A stretch of 64,000 nucleotides of DNA from Lachnospiraceae bacterium (GCA_017482005.1 JAFUOI010000007.1:124001-188000); one strand, 5' to 3'. Positions 1 to 9,103 are shown, counted from the stretch's first letter. The notes: generated by a model from the letters alone, not told the origin. Numbers and translations are program-made.

Positions 1-639
1 GTTGCACTGAAACATGGGGAGCTGGATATGGTTCTCACGGCATCGGAGAATGTTAAGATCAATGAGAGCGGAGCAACTTTGCTTGGACTGGAAGCAGGAG
101 ATACCATGACTCTGGATCAGGCACTTCATGCTTTGCTGATGCAGTCTGCAAACGATGTTGCAATCATGATAGCTGAAAACGTCGGTGGTACTGAAGAAGC
201 ATTTTGCGAGATGATGAATGAGGAGGCATTGGCTCTGGGAGCGACCAATTCTAATTTTAAAAATCCTCATGGTCTTACACAGGATGAACATTATTCCTGT
301 GCGTATGACATGTATTTGATTTTTCAGGAGGCAATAAAATACTCTGAATTTACCCAGATTATTCATCTTGATACATACGAGACAATCTATTACAATGCCC
401 AGGGAAATCCAAAAGAATATACCTGTGGGACAACCAATCTTTTCCTGCGTGGGGATTATGCTCCGCCGGAAGGAATCAGCATTGTCGGGGGAAAGACAGG
501 AACCACTGCTGCGGCTCGAAACTGCCTGGTTCTTTTAAGTAAAGATTCTTCCGGAAATCCGTATGTTTCCGTTATTTTAAACTGCAGCGAGAGACAATTT
601 TTATATCAGGAAATGACCTCGTTGCTGGATCAGATTTAA
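1..639 (+). CDS. D-alanyl-D-alanine carboxypeptidase (peptidase S11), 5' partial
   Basis: The reading frame is open from base 1, so the gene starts upstream of the window and 213 codons are present. It belongs to the low-molecular-weight penicillin-binding proteins that trim the terminal D-Ala from peptidoglycan stem peptides outside the membrane. The SxN motif (SAN, within LMQSANDVA) and the KTG triad (GGKTGTT) are visible; the N-terminal SxxK catalytic serine and the signal peptide lie outside the window. The sequence ends soon after the transpeptidase domain, so the C-terminal PBP5-like domain and anchor typical of DacA/DacF seem absent or very short. Family assignment is firm; the exact paralogue is not. 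Confidence 0.88.
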   Translation, partial: VALKHGELDMVLTASENVKINESGATLLGLEAGDTMTLDQALHALLMQSANDVAIMIAENVGGTEEAFCEMMNEEALALGATNSNFKNPHGLTQDEHYSCAYDMYLIFQEAIKYSEFTQIIHLDTYETIYYNAQGNPKEYTCGTTNLFLRGDYAPPEGISIVGGKTGTTAAARNCLVLLSKDSSGNPYVSVILNCSERQFLYQEMTSLLDQI

Positions 640-673
640 ATTGACAGGAAACTATAAAAAAAGTGGAAAATGG

Positions 674-702
674 TTGTTTTTTATTAGGATATAATTTATA
701 AT
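674..702 (+). promoter_or_regulatory. Predicted sigma-A promoter for the P-loop gene
   Basis: TTGTTT (674-679) and TATAAT (697-702) are separated by 17 bases. This places the transcript start just before a strong inverted repeat and about 75 bases before the next start codon. Prediction from sequence only. Confidence 0.55.
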
Positions 703-710
703 AAACAATA

Positions 711-753
711 TCGGAAGAGTGCAAAGAAACATCAAATTGCACAAAAATTCCGA
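711..753 (+). promoter_or_regulatory. Two-part stem-loop in a 5' leader
   Basis: Nested inverted repeats: TCGGAA (711-716) pairs with TTCCGA (748-753), and GTGCAA (719-724) pairs with TTGCAC (737-742), leaving a 12-base loop. It lies between the predicted promoter and the AGGAGG site (770-775), has no T-tract, and so is not a terminator. It may stabilise the message or bind a regulator. It matches no riboswitch I recognise. Confidence 0.5.
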
Positions 754-783
754 AATGATACTTATCAATAGGAGGGCTTACAT

Positions 784-1203
784 ATGGTTCAGTTAATCGT
801 CGGAAATAAGGGTAAAGGAAAAACAAAACATCTATTGGATAAGGTAAACACACAGGTGCTTGAAGCTACCGGTAATATTGTATACCTTGACAAGAATAGC
901 AAACATATGTATGAGCTGAATAATAAAGTCAGACTGATCAATGTATCTGATTACATGATTGCAACAAGTGATGAATTTGTCGGATTTCTTTGTGGTATTA
1001 TTTCACAGGATCATGATCTTCAGATGATGTTCCTTGATAACTTTTTAAGTATTGCATACCTTGAAGATAAAGATATTACACCGATTATCGATAAGCTGGA
1101 AAAACTTGGCACGACATTCGGAATTGACTTCGTACTCAGTGTCGGAGTGAATGAAGATGAGTTGCCGGAGGCATTAAAAGAAAAGGTAATCGTATCTTTA
1201 TAA
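784..1203 (+). CDS. Small P-loop ATP-binding protein of unknown function
   Basis: A 139-residue protein that begins with a Walker A-like loop (GNKGKGKTK, residues 7-15), directly after the first beta strand as in P-loop NTPases. A hydrophobic strand ending in Asp (MMFLDN, about residue 80) could be Walker B. No transmembrane segment or other domain is seen. The start is supported by AGGAGG at 770-775. It is transcribed alone, with its own promoter, structured leader and terminator. I do not recognise a characterised relative; the ATP-binding role is inferred from the motif only. Confidence 0.7.
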   Translation: MVQLIVGNKGKGKTKHLLDKVNTQVLEATGNIVYLDKNSKHMYELNNKVRLINVSDYMIATSDEFVGFLCGIISQDHDLQMMFLDNFLSIAYLEDKDITPIIDKLEKLGTTFGIDFVLSVGVNEDELPEALKEKVIVSL

Positions 1204-1219
1204 TAAGAATGAATATTAG

Positions 1220-1246
1220 GCCTCGGATCCTTGTCCGGGGCTTTTT
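1220..1246 (+). terminator. Intrinsic terminator after the P-loop gene
   Basis: GCCTCGGA (1220-1227) pairs with TCCGGGGC (1234-1241), with one G-U pair, followed by five T. It lies only 16 bases before the next start codon, so some readthrough into the next gene is possible. Confidence 0.75.
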
Positions 1247-1261
1247 CTTGAGGAGACGTAA

Positions 1262-2662
1262 GTGGCAGAGAAGAAAAACAATATTACAAACATAAGCGAA
1301 TACAGACCGGGTAAGATTCAGATGAATCCGGGAATGATTGTTTTTGCAGTTATTCTTGTGTATATGGTTATTTGTATAATTATGTATTTTAATACGAAAC
1401 ATATTGTCGGATATGAAGTTGTGGAAGGATCCCTCAGTTTGCCGAATGTTTATGAAGGAATTGCACTTCGTGATGAGACGGTTTATTCGGCTAACGGAAC
1501 GGGATATATTAATTTTTTTGCCAGAGAGTCGGAGCATGTTGCTTGTGGTGATTTGATTTACACATTGGATAGTTCGGGAAAAATTGCAGAGATGATGGAA
1601 GCCAATGAGGAGGAGATATTGTTTTCGGACAGGGATCTGAGCGATATTCAGAATAATGCCATTCATTTTCAGAATGCGTTTTCCGGCAGGGATTTTGACA
1701 GGATATATGATTTTAAAGGACAGGTTGACGGTATGGCATTGAAACTGTCCAATTACAATATGCTTAGTAATATCAATTCCATATTGGGCAGTTCGGCGGA
1801 TAATGTATCTTTCCAGTATGCGCCTTCCAGCGGAGTGGTGGTATATGGTATAGACGGATATGAAAATCTGGCTGCTGAAAATGTCTCAAAGGACTTGTTT
1901 GGTGATGAGAGGAAAGCGCAAACTCAGTTGGAGTCGAATCAGCTTGTAGGAACGGAAGATAAAGCATATAAGCTTATACGTTCTGAAAATTGGTCAATTG
2001 TTATTCCGATGGAAAAAGCCCGCGCGGAAGAATTATTGGAAGAAGAGTATGTTGAAGTGAAATTTTTAAAAAACCAATACACTTCGTGGGCAAAAATCAA
2101 TGTTCTGGAGAATGCAGACGGAACCTATGTAAAACTTGATTTTACAAATTCCATGATTACGTTTGCGACGGATAGGTATATCGATTTTGAAATATTGTAT
2201 CAACAGGAAAAAGGGTTGAAAGTACCAAACAGCGCCATTGCCGAACAGGAATTTTTTTTGATACCGATGGAATACCGGCAGGATTCATCAGGCGGCGGGA
2301 CAACGGGCAAATTTCTTCGCGAAAGTTACAATGAAGAGGGTGAACTTGTGACTAAAAATATAGAAGCGAAGATCTATTATGCTGATGATGAGTACTATTA
2401 TGTAGATACAAGCAATTTTAAAATTGGTGATCACATCTGCAAAACAGATTCGTCACAAAAGATGCAGATCAGCAAAGTAGGAACGCTGATTGGCGTTTAC
2501 AATATAAATAAAGGTTATGCTGATTTTACTTCTATTACGATTTTGTATTCCAATGAGGAATATTCCATTGTGAAATCCAATACAAAATACGGTTTATCGG
2601 AGTATGATTATATTGTTTTGGATGCATCGACAGTAAATGCGGATGATTTTATTTATGAATAG
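1262..2662 (+). CDS. HlyD-like membrane-anchored protein
   Basis: A 466-residue protein with a short cytoplasmic N-terminus, one membrane segment (about residues 22-42) and a large extracytoplasmic region. The segment after the membrane (GYEVVEGSLSLPNVYEGIA) and later strands resemble the barrel-sandwich hybrid part of HlyD/membrane-fusion adaptors, but no matching ABC transporter is adjacent. GTG start chosen because AGGAG (1251-1255) sits 6 bases before it. The gene precedes yggS and sepF, which suggests a link to the cell envelope or division site; that role is inference. Function not established. Confidence 0.7.
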   Translation: MAEKKNNITNISEYRPGKIQMNPGMIVFAVILVYMVICIIMYFNTKHIVGYEVVEGSLSLPNVYEGIALRDETVYSANGTGYINFFARESEHVACGDLIYTLDSSGKIAEMMEANEEEILFSDRDLSDIQNNAIHFQNAFSGRDFDRIYDFKGQVDGMALKLSNYNMLSNINSILGSSADNVSFQYAPSSGVVVYGIDGYENLAAENVSKDLFGDERKAQTQLESNQLVGTEDKAYKLIRSENWSIVIPMEKARAEELLEEEYVEVKFLKNQYTSWAKINVLENADGTYVKLDFTNSMITFATDRYIDFEILYQQEKGLKVPNSAIAEQEFFLIPMEYRQDSSGGGTTGKFLRESYNEEGELVTKNIEAKIYYADDEYYYVDTSNFKIGDHICKTDSSQKMQISKVGTLIGVYNINKGYADFTSITILYSNEEYSIVKSNTKYGLSEYDYIVLDASTVNADDFIYE

Positions 2663-2691
2663 TTGTTTTGAAGCAACAGAAGGACGGAAAC

Positions 2692-3399
2692 ATGCTTACA
2701 AAAAATTATGATACGCTACATGAGAATATAGAAGCGGCTTGTGAAAAGGCAGGGCGCAATAAGCAGGAAATCCAGCTAATTGCTGTGAGTAAAACGTATC
2801 CGGCAGAATCAATTAAAACTCTTTATGAGCATGGATGTCGTGATTTCGGTGAGAACAAAGTGCAGGAGCTTGTGGAGAAATACGAAACCCTTCCGAAAGA
2901 TATCCGGTGGCATATGATTGGACATCTGCAGCGGAATAAAGTGAAATATATTGTAGATAAAGTATACCTTATTCACAGCGTTGATTCGCTTCGCCTTGCG
3001 GAGGAGATCAGCAAGGAAGCGGTAAAGAAGAATGTTACGGTCAATATATTAATTGAAGTTAACGTGGCGCAGGAAGCGTCAAAGTTCGGACTGAAAACAG
3101 AGGAGACAACGGAGCTTGTGGAACATATTTCCAAACTTCCGGGTATATGTATTAAGGGATTGATGACCATAGCACCTTATGTTGAAAATGCGGAGGATAA
3201 TCGACAGTATTTCCGAAATTTAAAACAATTATCTGTTGACATAATGCGTAAAAACATTGATAATGTATCTATGGATTCTCTTTCTATGGGAATGAGTGGT
3301 GACTATCAGGTTGCAACGGAGGAAGGAGCTACTTATGTCAGAGTCGGAACGAGTATTTTCGGAGAGAGAGATTACAGTCAGAAAAATGTCAATGTGTAA
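2692..3399 (+). CDS. yggS: YggS/YlmE family pyridoxal-phosphate homeostasis protein
   Basis: PLP-binding TIM-barrel protein of the YggS/PROSC family (235 residues, usual length about 230). These bind PLP but lack known catalysis and buffer the free cofactor and amino-acid pools. The PLP lysine lies in IAVSKTYP near the N-terminus; HFGENKVQE-like (DFGENKVQE), WHMIGHLQRNKVK and the C-terminal SMGMSGDY are family signatures. The frame is open to a TTG at 2668, but the ATG at 2692 has AAGGA (2680-2684) at good spacing and matches family starts. It lies directly before sepF, the common Firmicute order. Confidence 0.93.
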   Translation: MLTKNYDTLHENIEAACEKAGRNKQEIQLIAVSKTYPAESIKTLYEHGCRDFGENKVQELVEKYETLPKDIRWHMIGHLQRNKVKYIVDKVYLIHSVDSLRLAEEISKEAVKKNVTVNILIEVNVAQEASKFGLKTEETTELVEHISKLPGICIKGLMTIAPYVENAEDNRQYFRNLKQLSVDIMRKNIDNVSMDSLSMGMSGDYQVATEEGATYVRVGTSIFGERDYSQKNVNV

Positions 3400-3410
3400 G
3401 GAGAAAAATC

Positions 3411-3920
3411 ATGGTATTAGATAAGCTGATCAATTCAATGAAATTAAATCCGGATGAATATGATGATTATGATGATGAATATGATACAGAGGAAGAATAT
3501 TTAGAGGAGAAACCGAAAAAGAAAGTTTTTGCCAAGGCAGAGGAAGAAGAGTATTTAGACGAGACGCCGAAGGCGAAGACAACACCTAAGATAACACCTA
3601 TGAAACAGCAGCCGAAAAGAGGGGTGAGTGGAATGGAAGTTTGTGTGATTAAACCGACAACAGTAGAAGATGCAAGAGAAATTACCGAAACATTACTTGC
3701 AAACAGGACCGTAGTTCTTAATCTTGAGGGCCTTGATGTAGATATAGCACAGAGAATTATTGACTTTACATCCGGTTCATGTTTTGCCATTGCCGGAAAT
3801 CTCCAGAAGATTTCACATTATATATTTATTATTACTCCGGCAAGTGTTGATATTTCAGGCGATTTTCAGGATATTCTGGCAGGATCATTTGATGTTCCTT
3901 CCATTAATTCTGAATTTTAA
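3411..3920 (+). CDS. sepF: Cell division protein SepF
   Basis: 169 residues. SepF tethers FtsZ filaments to the membrane and helps form a smooth septum. An N-terminal amphipathic segment (MVLDKLINSMKL) fits the membrane-binding helix. Next come a very acidic, Asp/Glu/Tyr-rich linker (about residues 14-70) and the conserved SepF core (about 76-160), with VVLNLEGLD, AQRIIDF and SGSCFAIAG. It sits 11 bases after yggS, in the usual ylm-type division cluster, although ylmG, ylmH and divIVA do not follow here. A terminator closes the unit. Confidence 0.95.
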   Translation: MVLDKLINSMKLNPDEYDDYDDEYDTEEEYLEEKPKKKVFAKAEEEEYLDETPKAKTTPKITPMKQQPKRGVSGMEVCVIKPTTVEDAREITETLLANRTVVLNLEGLDVDIAQRIIDFTSGSCFAIAGNLQKISHYIFIITPASVDISGDFQDILAGSFDVPSINSEF

Positions 3921-3963
3921 ATCGCAGGTCAATTTGAAAAGATAATACATATGAGATATCTGC

Positions 3964-3992
3964 AAAACTTCCTGTCAACGGCAGGAAGTTTT
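3964..3992 (+). terminator. Hairpin terminator after sepF
   Basis: Perfect 11-base stem: AAAACTTCCTG (3964-3974) with CAGGAAGTTTT (3982-3992), 7-base loop. The T run is short (TTTT then GTTC), so termination may be partial. Confidence 0.7.
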
Positions 3993-4016
3993 GTTCGGTA
4001 ATAAGGAGGAAAAATT

Positions 4017-5141
4017 TTGATTACAACATTAGAATCAAAGGTTATGCAGGTAAGTAAGGACAAGAAGTTCTGCTATCCGATTATATTTGAGGAAAGTTTT
4101 GACAATCTTTTGGAAGTATGGAAGGAATATGAACTTACCGCTGGCAAAATTTGTATTGTAACAGATTCCAACGTAGAACCGCTTTATGCGCAGGAAGTAA
4201 AAAAAGAGCTGGAGAAGGTTTGTGAAACATGTATTGTTTATGCATTTCCGGCAGGTGAAAACAGTAAAAATCTTGACACGGTTCAGAAGTTGTATGAGTT
4301 TTTGATTGAAAACCATGTCGGCAGAAAAGATATGTTGATAGCCCTCGGAGGAGGAGTGGTAGGAGATTTAACCGGCTTTGCGGCAGCGACCTATCTTCGG
4401 GGTATATCTTTTGCGCAGATTCCGACCACTTTGCTTTCACAGGTGGACAGCAGTATCGGTGGTAAAACAGGAGTTGACTTTTTACAGTATAAAAATATGG
4501 TCGGTGCATTTTATATGCCGAAATTTGTTTATATGAACTTAAATACTCTTAAGTCACTGCCGGAGAGGCAGTTCTATGCGGGGATGGGTGAGGTTCTTAA
4601 GTCTGCCCTAATTAAAGACGGTACATTTTATGGTTGGATTATTAATAATCTGTATGAAGTATACGAGAAAGATCCTGAAGTAATCCGCCTGATGGTATAT
4701 AACTGCTGTAATATCAAACGTCTTGTAGTTGAGAAAGATTGGGCAGAAAACGGAGATCGTGCATTGCTCAATTTCGGTCATACAATCGGTCATGCAATTG
4801 AAAAGGCAAAAGGTTTTGAACTTATGCATGGTGAATGCATAGCACTGGGGATGGTTGCAGCTTCCTTTATCGCATATAAAAGACAGCTTCTTTCTTTTGA
4901 TGAGTATTATGAAATCAGGGATATGTTTGTTCCGTTTAACCTTCCGATTACCGTGGAAGATATCAATCCACAGGAGATTGTTAACTTAACAAAGAGTGAC
5001 AAAAAAATGGAAGATGGAAAAATCAAATTTATACTTTTGAAGAAAATCGGAAAAGCATATATAGATACAACTGTGACAGAGGAAGAACTTCTTGCGGCTG
5101 TTAACGAGATTTATGTAAGTGACGAGGAAAAATATGACTAA
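4017..5141 (+). CDS. aroB: 3-dehydroquinate synthase
   Basis: 374 residues. AroB converts DAHP to 3-dehydroquinate, the second shikimate-pathway step, using NAD and a divalent metal. The nucleotide-binding GGGVVGDLTGF and the QIPTTLLSQVDSSIGGKTG signature are clear. Metal-binding histidines sit in NFGHTIGHAIE and LMHGE. The start is a TTG at 4017, supported by AAGGAGGA (4003-4010). The C-terminus overlaps the lspA start by 8 bases, so the two are translationally close. No other aro gene is nearby. Confidence 0.96.
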   Translation: MITTLESKVMQVSKDKKFCYPIIFEESFDNLLEVWKEYELTAGKICIVTDSNVEPLYAQEVKKELEKVCETCIVYAFPAGENSKNLDTVQKLYEFLIENHVGRKDMLIALGGGVVGDLTGFAAATYLRGISFAQIPTTLLSQVDSSIGGKTGVDFLQYKNMVGAFYMPKFVYMNLNTLKSLPERQFYAGMGEVLKSALIKDGTFYGWIINNLYEVYEKDPEVIRLMVYNCCNIKRLVVEKDWAENGDRALLNFGHTIGHAIEKAKGFELMHGECIALGMVAASFIAYKRQLLSFDEYYEIRDMFVPFNLPITVEDINPQEIVNLTKSDKKMEDGKIKFILLKKIGKAYIDTTVTEEELLAAVNEIYVSDEEKYD

Positions 5142-5688
5142 AAAATTATCTCCGAAAAAGAAAAAAATAGTTCAACTTTTAATTGATTTGCTTGCTTTTA
5201 TCGTGCTGGCAGCACTTGATCAGGTGACTAAATTTTTTGCCGTAAAACACTTAAAAGACCAACCGGCGATAGAACTGATTCCCGGAGTTTTCAAGCTTCA
5301 ATATCTGGAAAACAGAGGAGCCGCATTTGGTATGTTGCAGAACGGAAAGGTATTCTTTGTGTTTGCGGCGGTTGTCATGTTGACAGCAATTGTTTTTGTG
5401 CTGATGAAAGCACCTGTATCGCGTAAGTATCGTCCGTGGCACGTATTTCTTGTCATGATAGGTGCAGGCGGAATCGGAAATATGATCGACAGACTTCGTC
5501 TTGATTATGTGGTTGACTTTTTCTATTTTAGTCTGATCGATTTTCCGATTTTTAATGTGGCAGATATATTTGTGTCTGTCGGAACCGGTTTGTTTATTAT
5601 TTTTATTTTGTTTTTCTGCAAAGAGGAGGATTTGCAATTTATTTCCCTCAGTATCCAGAAAAAAAACAGTTATCGCAGGCCGAAATAA
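5134..5688 (+). CDS. lspA: Lipoprotein signal peptidase (signal peptidase II)
   Basis: 184 residues with four predicted membrane helices. LspA removes signal peptides from diacylglyceryl-prolipoproteins at the membrane. Family motifs are present: DQVTKF near the N-terminus, NRGAAFG, the first catalytic Asp in GNMIDR, and the second in FNVADIFV. A long lysine-rich N-terminus precedes the first helix. ATG 5134 has GAGGAAA just upstream; a GTG at 5119 is an alternative. Overlaps aroB by 8 bases and is followed 16 bases later by an RluA-type gene, the common lspA-rluD order of Firmicutes. Confidence 0.95.
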   Translation: MTKKLSPKKKKIVQLLIDLLAFIVLAALDQVTKFFAVKHLKDQPAIELIPGVFKLQYLENRGAAFGMLQNGKVFFVFAAVVMLTAIVFVLMKAPVSRKYRPWHVFLVMIGAGGIGNMIDRLRLDYVVDFFYFSLIDFPIFNVADIFVSVGTGLFIIFILFFCKEEDLQFISLSIQKKNSYRRPK

Positions 5689-5704
5689 ACAGGGGCAATA
5701 AAAC

Positions 5705-6616
5705 GTGAAAGAAGAAAGAATCGTACTTGATGTTACAAGTGATATGGAAGAGGAAAGAATTGACAAAGTACTTGCACAGAGCATAGATACCTTGTCTCGT
5801 TCTTTTCTTCAAAAGTTATTAAAGGACGGCAAAGTTTTTGTTAACGGAAAAGCCGTAAAACCCAATTATAAGGTAAAAGATGCGGACAAGATAGAATTTA
5901 TGATACCACCGGCAGTGGAACCGGAAATTATAGCGGAAGAGATTCCGCTTTCCGTGTTATATGAAGATGAGGATATCCTTGTGGTAGACAAGCCAAAAGG
6001 TATGGTGGTACATCCTGCGGCAGGACATTACAGCGGAACCCTTGTAAATGCTGTCATGTATCATTGTAAAGACAATCTTTCCGGAATTAACGGGGTTCTT
6101 AGACCGGGGATTGTACATCGGATTGACATGGATACAACGGGATCCATTCTGATTTGTAAAAATGACCGTGCACATAACGATATTGCACAGCAGCTCAAAG
6201 AACATAGTATTACCCGCAGGTACCGTGCGATTGTCTGTGGAGTAATAAAAGAAGAGGAAGGGACCGTTTCCGCACCCATCGGACGTGACAAAAAAGACCG
6301 CAAAAAAATGGCGGTAACGCCGGATGGAAAAGAAGCGGTGACGCATTACAAGGTTCTTAAAAGATTTCGGGAACATACTTATATTGAATGCGAACTTGAA
6401 ACCGGTCGTACACATCAAATCCGTGTCCATATGTCCTCCAAAGGCTATCCGCTTTTAGGCGATGAGGTATATGGAAGAGGAACGTCAAAATACAAGTGTC
6501 AGGGGCAGTGTTTGCATGCAATGACCCTGGGATTTGTTCATCCGGTCAGCAGAGAATATATCGAAACAAATGCTCCGCTTCCCGCATATTTCGAACATTT
6601 GCTTGAAATATTATAG
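5705..6616 (+). CDS. RluA/RluD family rRNA or tRNA pseudouridine synthase
   Basis: 303 residues: an N-terminal S4 RNA-binding domain (about 15-75, with SRSFLQKLLKDGKVFVNGK) and an RluA catalytic domain. The catalytic Asp is in the HRIDMDTTG motif (usual form HRLDxxTSG). LETGRTHQIRVHM and PLLGDEVYG are further signatures. It isomerises uridines, probably in 23S rRNA. GTG start; no better ATG nearby. The place after lspA matches ylyB of Bacillus. Exact target sites cannot be told from sequence. Confidence 0.93.
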   Translation: MKEERIVLDVTSDMEEERIDKVLAQSIDTLSRSFLQKLLKDGKVFVNGKAVKPNYKVKDADKIEFMIPPAVEPEIIAEEIPLSVLYEDEDILVVDKPKGMVVHPAAGHYSGTLVNAVMYHCKDNLSGINGVLRPGIVHRIDMDTTGSILICKNDRAHNDIAQQLKEHSITRRYRAIVCGVIKEEEGTVSAPIGRDKKDRKKMAVTPDGKEAVTHYKVLKRFREHTYIECELETGRTHQIRVHMSSKGYPLLGDEVYGRGTSKYKCQGQCLHAMTLGFVHPVSREYIETNAPLPAYFEHLLEIL

Positions 6617-6661
6617 GAAGCTGTGCGACGGAGTGATATTGGTTTTTTGAAAGGTTAATAT

Positions 6662-9103
6662 ATGACAAAAAAAGAATTTAATGCATTATGTGAAAAACAA
6701 TATATTTATCTGGACGGCGCCACAGGATCAAATTTGCAGGAAAAGGGACTTGTAGCGGGTGAATGTCCGGAAACATGGATTTTAGAGCATCCGGAAGCAC
6801 TGATTGAGTTGCAGAAAGCTTATGTGGAGGCGGGAACAAACATCCTGTATGCACCGACCTTTACGGCAAATCGTATTAAGCTTGCAGAGTACGGCCTTGA
6901 GGAGCGCGTCGATGAGATGAATCGGAATCTTGTTTCGTTGTCAAAAGAAGCGGCAGGTTCGCAAGCTTTTGTAGCAGGTGATTTGACCATGACAGGTCAG
7001 CAGCTTGCCCCAATGGGTACTCTTGATTTTGAGGAATTGATCGATGTATATAAGGAGCAGATTACGTCACTTGTCAGTGCCGGAGTTGATCTGCTTATTA
7101 TTGAAACTATGATGAGCCTTCAGGAGGCAAGAGCTGCGCTTATTGCAGCAAAAGAAACATGTGATCTTCCTGTTATGGTGACTTTAACCTTCGAATCGGA
7201 TGGAAAGACATTATTCGGAACAGACCCGGTAACGGCGATGGTTGTGTTGCAGTCACTGGGGGCAGCTGCAGTCGGTGTCAACTGTTCTACGGGGCCGCAG
7301 GAGATGGCGTCTGTAGTCAGAAGTATGAAAGAGGTGGCACAGGTTCCGGTAATTGCGAAACCGAATGCAGGGCTTCCTTCATTGGATGCGGACGGAAAGA
7401 CTGTTTATAACATGAATCCGGACCGGTTCGGCGAGGAGATGAGACAACTTGCAACGGCGGGTGCTTCCATTATGGGAGGATGTTGCGGAACAACTCCCGA
7501 GCATATCGCAGCCCTTGTGAAAGAAACCAACGTTCTCTATGAAGCAAATAAAGATAATATCGGTGAAAAATCCGGCTTACGACATCTGTCAAGTGAGAGA
7601 CAGACAATCAGTTTTGGACTGGATGATAAATTTATTTTGATTGGTGAACGAATTAATCCGACCGGTAAGAAGAAGTTTCAGGAATTGATTCGAAACGGCG
7701 ATCATTCCATGGTTGAAGAGTTTGTTGCGCAGCAGGAAGCTGCCGGCGCACAGGTGCTTGATATCAATATGGGAATGAGCGGAATTAATGAAAAAGAGAC
7801 CCTTCTTCAGGTGATGGAAGAAGTTTCCCTTCTTACAACGCTTCCTTTATGCATTGATTCTTCTTATGTTGAGGTGCAGGAGAGTGCTCTTCGCAGATAT
7901 CCCGGCCGTGCACTTATTAATTCAATCTCATATGAGAAAGATAAGTTCGAACAGCTGCTGCCGCTTGCAAAAAAATACGGAGCCATGTTTATCCTTTTGC
8001 CTCTTTCGGATGAAGGTCTTCCGAAATCTTTGGAAGAGAAGAAAGAAATTATACATAAAATATTAGATCGTGCATTGGAACTTGGCATGAAAAAGGAAGA
8101 TATTATTGTGGATGGACTTGTGACAACGGTGGGGGCTAATCCGAAAGCGGCACTTGAGACACTTGAAACAATCCGCTATTGTAAACAGCTGGGGCTTGCT
8201 ACCGTCTGTGGTCTTTCCAATATTTCCTTCGGACTTCCGGAGAGAGGTTATATTAATGCGTCATTTTTGACAATGGCCATTGCAAACGGACTGACAATGG
8301 CTATTGCAAATCCGAATCAGGATCTTCTGACAAGCTGTATGCTTGCAAGTGATTTGCTTTTGGGCAAAGAGGAGGCGGATCTGCGCTATATTACGACGAT
8401 GAATACCCGCAAAGAGAAAATGTCTGCACAATTCGCTTCTGATGGTGTCACATCGGTAAAGGCGGAAGTACAGTCACCACAGGAGAAAGTATATCAGGCA
8501 GTGTTAAAAGGAAATAAAAAACAGATTGTTTCTTTGACACAAAGTTGTTTGGAAAGCGGAGTTGCGCCAAAGACACTTCTTGATGAAACATTGCTTAAAG
8601 CAATCAATGATGTCGGAGAGCTTTTTGATAAAGGAATCTATTTTCTGCCACAGCTTATTGCCGGTGCAGAAACCATGAAGATGGCAGTAGAATACATAGA
8701 ACCGCTTTTGCTTGAAAACAATGATGCAGCGCCGAAAGCGACAATTGTGGTTGCGACGGTGGAGGGAGACATCCACGACATCGGTAAAAATCTTGTTGTT
8801 CTTATGCTGAAGAACTATGGCTACAGAGTTGTTGATTTGGGGAAGGATGCCTCTAAAGAACTGATTGTGGAGACGGCAATTGCAGAGAAGGCACAAATGG
8901 TTGGTTTGTCTGCTTTGATGACAACGACTATGCAACAGATGAAACTTGTGATAGACTATGCGAAAGAAAAAGGCGTCAAAGCCAAGTTTATGATTGGCGG
9001 TGCCGTGATTACACAGGATTATGCGGATGAAATCGGTGCAGACGGTTATGCAAAAGATGCAGCCGAAGCGGTCAGAGTGGCCATGAAGCTGCTTGAAGTA
9101 TAA
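6662..9103 (+). CDS. metH: Cobalamin-dependent methionine synthase, short form lacking the reactivation domain
   Basis: 813 residues with three MetH modules. (1) Homocysteine S-methyltransferase, about 1-290, with zinc cysteines Cys208 and Cys274-Cys275 (GGCCGTT). (2) Pterin-binding TIM barrel, about 310-580 (IGERINPTGKKKFQELI). (3) B12 cap and Rossmann domain, about 600-813, with the D-x-H-x-x-G motif at Asp703/His705/Gly708, His705 being the expected cobalt ligand. It transfers a methyl group from methyl-THF to homocysteine. E. coli MetH is about 1,227 residues; the C-terminal AdoMet reactivation domain is missing, so a separate activase would be needed. No cobalamin riboswitch precedes it. 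Confidence 0.93.
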   Translation: MTKKEFNALCEKQYIYLDGATGSNLQEKGLVAGECPETWILEHPEALIELQKAYVEAGTNILYAPTFTANRIKLAEYGLEERVDEMNRNLVSLSKEAAGSQAFVAGDLTMTGQQLAPMGTLDFEELIDVYKEQITSLVSAGVDLLIIETMMSLQEARAALIAAKETCDLPVMVTLTFESDGKTLFGTDPVTAMVVLQSLGAAAVGVNCSTGPQEMASVVRSMKEVAQVPVIAKPNAGLPSLDADGKTVYNMNPDRFGEEMRQLATAGASIMGGCCGTTPEHIAALVKETNVLYEANKDNIGEKSGLRHLSSERQTISFGLDDKFILIGERINPTGKKKFQELIRNGDHSMVEEFVAQQEAAGAQVLDINMGMSGINEKETLLQVMEEVSLLTTLPLCIDSSYVEVQESALRRYPGRALINSISYEKDKFEQLLPLAKKYGAMFILLPLSDEGLPKSLEEKKEIIHKILDRALELGMKKEDIIVDGLVTTVGANPKAALETLETIRYCKQLGLATVCGLSNISFGLPERGYINASFLTMAIANGLTMAIANPNQDLLTSCMLASDLLLGKEEADLRYITTMNTRKEKMSAQFASDGVTSVKAEVQSPQEKVYQAVLKGNKKQIVSLTQSCLESGVAPKTLLDETLLKAINDVGELFDKGIYFLPQLIAGAETMKMAVEYIEPLLLENNDAAPKATIVVATVEGDIHDIGKNLVVLMLKNYGYRVVDLGKDASKELIVETAIAEKAQMVGLSALMTTTMQQMKLVIDYAKEKGVKAKFMIGGAVITQDYADEIGADGYAKDAAEAVRVAMKLLEV

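Noticed and set aside
641..646. TTGACA right after the carboxypeptidase stop as a promoter
   Set aside because: No acceptable -10 lies 16-18 bases downstream; TTGTTT/TATAAT at 674-702 fits better.
3450..3520. GATGAT-type repetitive stretch
   Set aside because: It encodes the acidic linker of SepF and is not an independent repeat.
6617..6661. Cobalamin or SAM riboswitch upstream of metH
   Set aside because: Only 45 bases lie between the genes and no box or stem typical of either is present.
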